39,753 nucleotides of DNA from a virus, in the IMG/VR virus record IMGVR_UViG_3300042731_007292, positions 1 to 39,753 of that record. One strand, written 5' to 3'. The position numbers and the translations under genes are program-made. This document shows positions 24,248 through 29,453 of this stretch, in pieces (within the stretch, counting starts at the first letter, position 1; each line of letters starts with the position of its first letter). The notes under the pieces were generated by a model. That model saw only the letters and a program-made list of their open reading frames with translations. It did not search any database and was not told the origin of the DNA.

Positions 24248-24494
24248 TAGTATTTCCTCCAGTATTTTTAATTTCAATAATCATTCCATAGTCATCATCT
24301 TCTTCTCCATAATCTGGCTCAGCACTACAAACAAGAATTACTTCATGATCTAAATATTTTTTTAATTCTTCAGATAAGTTATTTATTACTTTGTCACTTT
24401 TGCCCTGATATACAGTTAATGTATTCCATTTGTATTGTTTGTCAATTTGAATTTTTCAGATGCAAATATTAAGTAAATTTTTTAATAAAATCAT
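24240..24494 (-). pseudogene. Interrupted first gene of the RecD2 transcript (in-frame TGA)
   Basis: A well-placed ATG (24494, GAGGTCAA upstream, promoter at 24516-24557) opens a frame reading MILLKNLLNICI, then TGA at 24456-24458. The same frame then stays open for 71 codons: KIQIDKQYKWNTLTVYQGKS, later DHEVILVCSAEPDYGEEDDD, ending GGNTNE over the helicase start. The downstream part looks like real protein but has no ATG, GTG or TTG near its start. TGA is a normal stop elsewhere in this genome. Likely a nonsense-disrupted gene, or a 12-codon leader with unusual reinitiation. Confidence 0.55.
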
Positions 24495-24515
24495 ATATTT
24501 GACCTCATTTCTATA

Positions 24516-24557
24516 TATTATTAAATCAATTATACCACATTAAACGTATAAAATCAA
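24516..24557 (-). promoter_or_regulatory. Minus-strand sigmaA promoter, copy 2 of a 36-bp repeat
   Basis: On the minus strand TTGATT (24552-24557), 17 nt, TATAAT (24529-24534) with extended -10 TG. Bases 24516-24551 equal 16337-16372. It drives the interrupted gene and the RecD2-like helicase transcript. Confidence 0.85.
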
Positions 24558-24575
24558 CGTAATAATTTGTTTGTT

Positions 24576-24938
24576 TTATATCAAATTGTTTAAATTTTTA
24601 AAATCATTAATAGCTTTTTCCCAACATTTTCTACACTTGGTAATATTACATTCAGAAATGTCTAGCTCTTTCATTCCAAAAGAACCAGGACAAATTACAT
24701 CACCATCACCAGGGTTTTCAAAATTATGTTCTTTAAAATTTTCTATATTTGATTCAAATCCTTCAACTAATCCTTTTAACATTTTCAATTTTCTCCTTTT
24801 TTCTTTTTGATACTCTCTATCTTCAATTAAGCAAGTTAAACATTTTATATAATTTTTATATGATTTGTTTTTTCTGCACCAAGGACAAAGTTTGTGAGAT
24901 TTATAAAAATTATATATTTCTTTATTTGACTCTTTCAT
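24576..24938 (-). CDS. Multi-Cys zinc-finger-like protein
   Basis: 120 aa. Cysteine pairs CPWC (18-21) and CLTC (33-36) form one knuckle set. A charged linker follows (DREYQKEKRRKLKML), then a second set with CPGS, SECNITKCRKC. Probably a double zinc-binding phage protein of unknown role. RBS is weak (GAAGA). Confidence 0.62.
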   Translation of the reverse strand: MKESNKEIYNFYKSHKLCPWCRKNKSYKNYIKCLTCLIEDREYQKEKRRKLKMLKGLVEGFESNIENFKEHNFENPGDGDVICPGSFGMKELDISECNITKCRKCWEKAINDFKNLNNLI

Positions 24939-24974
24939 AATTTAATCTTCAATTTTCTCCTTTATTTATAAAAT

Positions 24975-25142
24975 TCACTTAAATTTATTTAAATATTTTT
25001 TGCAATTCCATGAAAATCTTGAATCACAATTAGAACAACAACTAAATTGTTTTGTTGAACCATCATTGCATAAATATTTTACATAATATAAATATATATT
25101 TAATTTTATTCTTTTATATTTTCTTTTCACTAATTTAATCAT
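24975..25142 (-). CDS. 55-aa Cys-containing basic protein
   Basis: ATG 25142 follows GGAGAATAGAA. MIKLVKRKYKRIKLNIYLYY then a cysteine cluster (YLCNDG, CCSNCDSRF, WNCKKY). Its start overlaps the stop of the upstream membrane peptide gene. Unknown; likely metal-binding. Confidence 0.58.
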   Translation of the reverse strand: MIKLVKRKYKRIKLNIYLYYVKYLCNDGSTKQFSCCSNCDSRFSWNCKKYLNKFK

Positions 25143-25281
25143 TTCTATTCTCCAGCAATAATTTTTGTACTATGTAAAAAATAAAATTAACTGTGTACCA
25201 TGCAACAATAATAATTGCTAACAAAATGCATATATTAAATATTGTTACTACAAAATTTAAAAATATTTCAATAACATTCAC
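25135..25281 (-). CDS. 48-aa membrane peptide
   Basis: GTG 25281 after AAGGATGATTCAAA. A long hydrophobic stretch (NFVVTIFNICILLAIIIVAW) is a transmembrane helix, with an amphipathic tail. The RBS-start context is repeated in front of the next gene upstream (25456-25475). Function unknown. Confidence 0.5.
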   Translation of the reverse strand: MNVIEIFLNFVVTIFNICILLAIIIVAWYTVNFIFYIVQKLLLENRND

Positions 25282-25287
25282 TTTGAA

Positions 25288-25458
25288 TCATCCTTTTCTT
25301 AATATTGCTCTTATTTCACTTATTACATTATCTACACCATCACAATATCCTTCTTCATATGTTTTTCTAAAATCATCATAATCTATAAAATTTTTATCTG
25401 AATCATTTTTATTATCAAGCATAGTCAATTTTTTAGATATTTCTTCTAAAATATTCAC
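25288..25458 (-). CDS. 56-aa hypothetical protein
   Basis: GTG 25458, same AAGGATGATTCAAAGTG context as its neighbour. Acidic helical protein (NILEEISKKLTMLDNKND) with FRKTYEEGYCDGVDNVISEI, a compact helical pattern seen in small phage proteins. Unknown function. Confidence 0.58.
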   Translation of the reverse strand: MNILEEISKKLTMLDNKNDSDKNFIDYDDFRKTYEEGYCDGVDNVISEIRAILRKG

Positions 25459-25476
25459 TTTGAATCATCCTTTCTA

Positions 25477-25737
25477 TTAATAATTAAATATGCAAATATT
25501 ATTATTCTCAATATAAAAATCTTCACCATTTATAACAGTATTATTTACATAAACATTAATGCAATTCCAGTATTCATGTTTATCATCAGCAACATTAAGT
25601 TGCACATTTATGTTATCTTTTATACAAATATTATTTAATTCACTAACTCTTTTCAAAGGATCAAATGATTTTATATTTTTAATGAAATTATTCGTATCAA
25701 TATAATTTGATTTTTTAATGTTATATATTTTAAGCAT
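25477..25737 (-). CDS. Hypothetical protein
   Basis: 86 aa, RBS AAAGGA. N/I/K-rich with beta character toward the end (WNCINVYVNNTVINGEDFYI). No family recognised. Confidence 0.55.
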   Translation of the reverse strand: MLKIYNIKKSNYIDTNNFIKNIKSFDPLKRVSELNNICIKDNINVQLNVADDKHEYWNCINVYVNNTVINGEDFYIENNNICIFNY

Positions 25738-25742
25738 ATTTG

Positions 25743-25907
25743 CTAATCCTTTCTATCAAAACATATTTTTTCATATTTTTGAATAACCAAATCGATAACT
25801 TGTGGCGGATCTAATATTTTCCAATTAGGTAATTTATGCAATTTTGAAATTTGACTTTCCTTTTCTTTTAACAACCAATTATAAAACTCATTTCTATAAT
25901 CTTTCAT
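25743..25907 (-). CDS. 54-aa hypothetical protein
   Basis: ATG 25907 with GGAG upstream, overlapping the next gene upstream. Contains FYNWLLKEKESQISKLHKLP, whose F-Y-x-x-L-L-KEKES segment recurs in the 98-aa product at 26093-26389, suggesting that the two share a small module. Unknown function. Confidence 0.6.
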   Translation of the reverse strand: MKDYRNEFYNWLLKEKESQISKLHKLPNWKILDPPQVIDLVIQKYEKICFDRKD

Positions 25908-26100
25908 CTGTTAAGCTCCTATCCATAAATTGTATGCTTTCAGTCTCAATATCTAAAACTTTTCCAGTTTCTAATTCAATTACACCATATGGTATTTGTC
26001 CATCTTCATCTCCATATTGAAAAAATCCATGAAAATAACCATCTCTGCCTTTGAATTTGCCATATAATATTTTAACTTTTCTAAGTTTATCTTTATCCAT
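25894..26100 (-). CDS. Hypothetical SH3-like small protein
   Basis: 68 aa from ATG 26100 (AAAGG 9 nt upstream; 26109 is in frame but abuts the RBS). KVKILYGKFKGRDGYFHGFF then GVIELETGKVLDIETESIQF has the alternating-strand pattern of a small KOW/SH3-like barrel, often used to bind nucleic acid or protein. Assignment tentative. Confidence 0.6.
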   Translation of the reverse strand: MDKDKLRKVKILYGKFKGRDGYFHGFFQYGDEDGQIPYGVIELETGKVLDIETESIQFMDRSLTDERL

Positions 26101-26389
26101 TCTCATCATCCTTTTCTTTAAAATTTTCGTAATATTCTATTAAACTTTCTATACATACAATTTCTGAATTATAATAATTTTTTAGAAAATCATCTTCAGC
26201 AATTTCCCATAATTCTTTTCTTGATTCTTTTTCTTTTAGAAGAAATTTGTAAAAATCATTATTATCTATTCTTTGATAATGATTCCATTTTATTGCAGGA
26301 ATTAGACCATGTAAAAAATGTTCAAAAAAATCATTTAAAGAATGTAAAGATACTTTCCAATTTGCTATTAAATGTGTAAAATAATTCAT
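26093..26389 (-). CDS. Hypothetical protein
   Basis: 98 aa, RBS GTGAGAAAT. Aromatic N-half (IANWKVSLHSLNDFFEHFLH) with a DNNDFYKFLLKEKESRKELW segment similar to the 54-aa neighbour, then an acidic helical tail. It immediately follows the D5-like helicase gene. Unknown. Confidence 0.6.
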   Translation of the reverse strand: MNYFTHLIANWKVSLHSLNDFFEHFLHGLIPAIKWNHYQRIDNNDFYKFLLKEKESRKELWEIAEDDFLKNYYNSEIVCIESLIEYYENFKEKDDENG

Positions 26390-26405
26390 TTTAATTTCTC
26401 ACTTT

Positions 26406-27935
26406 CTATTGAAAATTAAATTCATCTAAGTCTATTTGCTTGCCTTCTTGTTCTGACTTAATGTATTGTTTTTCATTCATGTCTATAGTTGATAGTAATG
26501 TATTTTGATAAAAATCTTTTACTTCTTCATTAAATGATAATCCTTCGTAATACCAACCTTTATGTAATGTATTTTTTTTCTTTACTAAATTTAGTGATTC
26601 AATTGTTATTTTCATGTTTTTATATGAAAGTTTTGTTAAACCTTCTAATATACAATATTTTTCATAAACATCTTTAAATTCAGAACAAATAACAAAATTA
26701 TTTGATTCTCTATCAATTGAACAACAATTATAAATAAACTTTTTAACATTATTATTTTCAAGTTCAAATTGTTCCTTTGCTTCTTTTATTCTTCCAACTT
26801 CTGAAAACTTCCAATTATTTTCGATAAGCCTGTGTAATCCTTCAATTGCCCATGAAACAATAATTTCCATTTCTGATTTATCCATAGAAATTAATTTACC
26901 TATACTTGAAATTTTATTTTTTTCTGAAACTACTTTATCAAAAGGAACTATAATTAATCGTCTCATAAAGCCTTGAGTTTTATCAGCTATATTTGGTAGT
27001 TCATTACAACTAAAAATTAGTTTTGCACGATTATAAAAATCAAATCCGTCCCTAAACTTAGGATTACAATGGATAGAATCTTCGCCTGTAGCTCTTTTTA
27101 AAAGCGAATCATCTTTGATATATTCACTTGAAATATCAGAACAAATATTCAAAAGTTTATTATATAAAGAATATACTCTTACATCGTCTTGAAAATGCTT
27201 TAATTCTAAGCTTGAAACAAATCTGCTATCAAATAAACTACTTAAAATTTTAAGCAATTGCGATTTCCCATTTTTAGCTTTTCCGGAAAAAATAAAAAAC
27301 TTCTGTGCTTCAACAGATAAACATAAACAATATCCAAAAATTTCTTGAAGTATTTTTATTTGGTCAGAATCTAAACTATATTTAATCAAATGGCCAAATA
27401 ATGTTTTTGACATATCTTTCTCTTTATGCAAATCTTTTTTATAATCAAAATTAATTTGAATAGTGCTATAATAATCTTTTGAATGTTTAATAATTTGTCT
27501 TTTTTCTATATCATACATACCATTTTTAAAATTAATTAAATTTTCATATTTATTTATTTCTGAAGATTTTTTTATTCCTCTTTCTCTAATTTCCTTTAAA
27601 GTGTTTACTCTATTTAGTTCAGGTCTTGGATCCTTATAGTTCAAATTTTTATTTATTTCATCTCTTAAATCATTAGTTATTTTATATACACCATCTTTGT
27701 ATAATAAAGTATCCTTTTCATGGCCTGTTACATTTATAATGTGTTTACCTTGTAAAATTTTTTCTGCTAAAATTTGCGGATAAAAATAAATAAGTTTTCC
27801 ATCTTTGCTCTTACCATAAAAACTTTCAGTTTTAATTTTGTTAACTTCTTCTAAATTATTAAAAATATCTTTTGCAATCTTTTCATTAATTGCAACTACC
27901 TGATGCTTATTTTTCAAGATTTCAACATAACTCAT
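26406..27935 (-). CDS. D5/P4-type SF3 replicative helicase
   Basis: 509 aa from ATG 27935 overlapping the AbrB-like gene. The D5_N-type region (INFKNGMYDIEKRQIIKHS, YYSTIQINFDY) precedes an SF3 ATPase: Walker A FSGKAKNGKSQLLK, Walker B around LLNICSDISSEYI, and sensor-like AKLIFSCNELPNIADKT with GFMRRLIIVPF. A C-terminal helical domain follows. No AEP primase catalytic motif is apparent; the separate CHC2 protein may supply primase-related function (inference). It starts 0.4 kb from the dyad origin candidate, as expected for an initiator helicase. Confidence 0.88.
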   Translation of the reverse strand: MSYVEILKNKHQVVAINEKIAKDIFNNLEEVNKIKTESFYGKSKDGKLIYFYPQILAEKILQGKHIINVTGHEKDTLLYKDGVYKITNDLRDEINKNLNYKDPRPELNRVNTLKEIRERGIKKSSEINKYENLINFKNGMYDIEKRQIIKHSKDYYSTIQINFDYKKDLHKEKDMSKTLFGHLIKYSLDSDQIKILQEIFGYCLCLSVEAQKFFIFSGKAKNGKSQLLKILSSLFDSRFVSSLELKHFQDDVRVYSLYNKLLNICSDISSEYIKDDSLLKRATGEDSIHCNPKFRDGFDFYNRAKLIFSCNELPNIADKTQGFMRRLIIVPFDKVVSEKNKISSIGKLISMDKSEMEIIVSWAIEGLHRLIENNWKFSEVGRIKEAKEQFELENNNVKKFIYNCCSIDRESNNFVICSEFKDVYEKYCILEGLTKLSYKNMKITIESLNLVKKKNTLHKGWYYEGLSFNEEVKDFYQNTLLSTIDMNEKQYIKSEQEGKQIDLDEFNFQ

Positions 27936-27937
27936 AA

Positions 27938-28120
27938 TCACACCGCCGTTTTAGTAATTATTACCTCGTTTTTTGTTACTACTACGTTAATGCCATTTTC
28001 AAGACCAAGTTCTTCAACATATCTTTTCGGAATAATTACACACTTAGATGTTCCAGTTCTATCAAGCTTTTTTTTATTCCATTCAGCAATTTTAATATTA
28101 TTAGTTTCAACTTTTTCCAC
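27938..28120 (-). CDS. AbrB/SpoVT-like DNA-binding protein
   Basis: 60 aa from GTG 28120, eight nt after GGAGG; a TTG at 28135 overlaps that RBS. RTGTSKCVIIPKRYVEELGL then ENGINVVVTKNEVIITK is the swapped-hairpin AbrB pattern (a strand, PK.YVEELGL, a strand pair). It is the first gene of the leftward operon, next to the origin region, so it may autoregulate the promoter at 28155-28195 or bind the dyad repeats (inference). Confidence 0.8.
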   Translation of the reverse strand: MEKVETNNIKIAEWNKKKLDRTGTSKCVIIPKRYVEELGLENGINVVVTKNEVIITKTAV

Positions 28121-28154
28121 TTTACAAACCTCCAATTATTATTAATCTTAATAA

Positions 28155-28195
28155 ATACGTATAAATATTATAATATATGTAAATTAAAAAGACAA
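28155..28195 (-). promoter_or_regulatory. Minus-strand promoter of the replication operon
   Basis: On the minus strand TTGTCT (28190-28195), 17 nt, TATAAT (28167-28172). The palindrome ATACGTAT (28155-28162) sits at the predicted start point, and the TATACGT motif recurs in the two 36-bp repeat promoters. Confidence 0.78.
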
Positions 28196-28244
28196 CAACA
28201 TTTTATGCCATTATAAATTAACAATTCCCAAAAGTGTGTCAACT

Positions 28245-28488
28245 TTTCCCATTTTCCCAATGTCGAATTTTACCTCCCATTTTTTTTCCCAAGTTTTTCG
28301 CCTAAGTTTAGACGTTTTCCCAAGTTTCCCAACTTTTTGTTAACCATCGCATATTACACGCGCACACGCGCGCATATAAATAAAGATTTTTTAAAAAGTT
28401 GGGAAACTTGGGAAACATCACTGAAATGCATAAAAAACTTGGGAAAAAAGTTGGGAAGGGAAATTTTAACAGTTGGGAAAATGGGAAA
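28245..28488. other. Probable replication origin: nested inverted iterons on one dyad axis
   Basis: Three perfect inverted pairs are nested: 28316-28338 with 28393-28415 (23 nt), 28282-28298 with 28433-28449 (17 nt) and 28245-28260 with 28473-28488 (16 nt). Centres are 28365.5, 28365.5 and 28366.5. All arms are built from TTTCCCAA on the left and TTGGGAAA on the right. The centre (28355-28378) is a 24-nt strictly alternating purine-pyrimidine run with CGCG blocks, flanked by AT-rich DNA. It lies next to the D5 helicase and AbrB-like genes. This is what an initiator-binding, bidirectional origin could look like; function is inferred. Confidence 0.65.
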
Positions 28489-28616
28489 TTTATTTTAATT
28501 AATTTTGTGAAGTTGTTGAATTTACTGGATTTAGACCAAATAGACCATTTTGATAAAAAATTTTTTTACATAACAAATTAGTTTAATTTATTTTTCCCAG
28601 ATACAGAAAGAACTGC

Positions 28617-28643
28617 AAAAAAAAAAAAAGAGACTTTCGTCTC
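28617..28643 (-). terminator. Leftward intrinsic terminator
   Basis: On the minus strand GAGAC-GAAA-GTCTC (28630-28643) followed by 13 T residues (28617-28629). It stops transcription heading left toward the inverted-repeat origin. Confidence 0.85.
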
Positions 28644-28689
28644 AATAGGGATTATTCATATTGAAATGAATAATGGTTTCAGTATTTAC
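28617..28689 (-). ncRNA. Predicted leftward small RNA beside the origin
   Basis: An extended -10 on the minus strand (TGCTATAAT, -10 at 28696-28701, weak -35) predicts a start near 28689. The transcript would hold a 9-bp hairpin (28651-28659 with 28666-28674) and end at the U13 terminator, about 73 nt. It has no open reading frame. Its position between the dyad origin and the divergent RNA promoter resembles counter-transcribed copy-control RNAs, but no complementary target was found by eye. Confidence 0.62.
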
Positions 28690-28770
28690 AATTAGATTAT
28701 AGCATAAAAGCCAATAATGTATTTGTTTTCGGAAATTTGCAGGAAATAATTTTTTCAAATCAATTTATGG

Positions 28771-28776
28771 TATAAT
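28771..28776 (+). promoter_or_regulatory. Extended -10 promoter of the structured RNA
   Basis: TGGTATAAT (-10 at 28771-28776) with no good -35, predicting a start near 28783. The same TGGTATAAT form occurs in the terminase promoter and in the two 36-bp repeats. Confidence 0.75.
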
Positions 28777-28782
28777 GATTTA

Positions 28783-28990
28783 GTGTGTAATAGTAGATGT
28801 CATATAGACAATTGGGAGTCGCTGGCTGAAAGGATTTAATTGCTGAGTAGGATGGAAATACCGGTTCAAGTCAGGTTGTGACATTAAAACCAACATAGTA
28901 TAAGGTTGCGTAATACAATGACTATGATATCAAGGATTACGGGCGAGTGTAGCGTCTTATAGGGTTAGCTGGCAAATCCAATACTACACA
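28783..28990 (+). ncRNA. Structured noncoding RNA with pseudoknot and tRNA-like elbow, unknown class
   Basis: About 208 nt with no ORF and a GC content above its surroundings. A closing stem joins TGTGT (28784-28788) and AGTA (28792-28795) to TACTACACA (28982-28990). CATAGT (28894-28899) pairs with ACTATG (28921-28926); the enclosed CGTAAT (28909-28914) pairs with ATTACG (28936-28941), an H-type pseudoknot. GCTGGCTGA (28821-28829) can pair with TTAGCTGGC (28965-28973). A tRNA-like acceptor (28798-28804 with 28877-28883), D arm (GAC/GTC, loop with GGG) and T arm (GTTCAAGTC) are spaced as in tRNA but without an anticodon stem. I could not match it to a known RNA family. Confidence 0.68.
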
Positions 28991-29012
28991 ATTACAGCTT
29001 TAATTTTTATAT

Positions 29013-29041
29013 TTGACTAATTTCAAAAAAATATATATAAT
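29013..29041 (+). promoter_or_regulatory. SigmaA promoter of the rightward accessory operon
   Basis: TTGACT (29013-29018), 17-nt spacer, TATAAT (29036-29041). The start is predicted near 29048, at the 5' edge of the double-hairpin leader. Confidence 0.85.
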
Positions 29042-29050
29042 AAATTTAAG

Positions 29051-29145
29051 TTTATGTGCTTTGACTTGAACCCCCACCAATACAAAACACATAAAAAATA
29101 AGTGTCTTATAAATCTTAGTGGGGGAACTGGATTTATAAGACACT
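29051..29145 (+). promoter_or_regulatory. 5' leader RNA with two hairpins and complementary kissing loops
   Basis: Hairpin 1: TTTATGTG/CACATAAA (29051-29058 with 29088-29095), a mismatch, then TTTG/CAAA, with a 19-nt loop containing CCCCCAC (29071-29077). Hairpin 2: a perfect 15-bp stem (29101-29115 with 29131-29145) whose 15-nt loop contains GTGGGGG (29119-29125). The loops are complementary over 7 bp, so they can kiss, or the same segments can form a pseudoknot. The AAGGAG site follows 8 nt later. This fits a 5' leader controlling translation, stability or ligand response of the operon. Confidence 0.72.
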
Positions 29146-29165
29146 TTTGTGTGAAGGAGATTAAA

Positions 29166-29453
29166 ATGTTAAATAAAAAAGTAATTATAAGAGGAGATAG
29201 AAGTGGAGTTTTTTTTGGAGAGTTAATTAAAAGAACTGGTCAAGAAGTAGAACTTAAAAATTGTAGGCGTTTATGGTATTGGCATGGAGCTGCAAGTATA
29301 TCTCAACTTGCAAAAGAAGGAACAAAAAAACCTGCCAGTTGTAAATTTACAATTACTGTTGAACAAATTATTATTACTGATGCAATTGAAATTATTTTAT
29401 GTACTGATAAGGCAATAAATTCGATCGAAGGTGTTGCAGAATGGATCTATTAA
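29166..29453 (+). CDS. DUF6948-like phage protein
   Basis: 95 aa from ATG 29166 (AAGGAG upstream; in-frame 29151 is inside the RBS). VIIRGDRSGVFFGELIKRTG, VELKNCRRLWYWHGAASISQ and IEIILCTDKAINSIEGVAEW match the small conserved phage family I know as DUF6948. Function unknown. First gene after the kissing-loop leader, often found next to repeat-rich proteins like the following one. Confidence 0.8.
   Translation: MLNKKVIIRGDRSGVFFGELIKRTGQEVELKNCRRLWYWHGAASISQLAKEGTKKPASCKFTITVEQIIITDAIEIILCTDKAINSIEGVAEWIY

Noticed and set aside
24456-24458. Selenocysteine or genome-wide TGA recoding
   Set aside because: No SECIS-like hairpin follows and TGA terminates other genes here (for example at 685-687).
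28399-28581. 60-codon plus-strand ORF starting GNLGNITEMHKK
   Set aside because: It is made of the TTGGGAAA iteron arms of the dyad region, has no RBS and low protein-like quality.
28201-28620. CRISPR array
   Set aside because: The short TTGGGAAA repeats are irregularly spaced, in both orientations and symmetric about one axis; no cas genes.
28783-28990. Ordinary tRNA, group I intron, tmRNA or cobalamin riboswitch
   Set aside because: No anticodon stem, no P/Q/R/S intron core, no tmRNA tag ORF and no B12-box; only partial tRNA-like arms.
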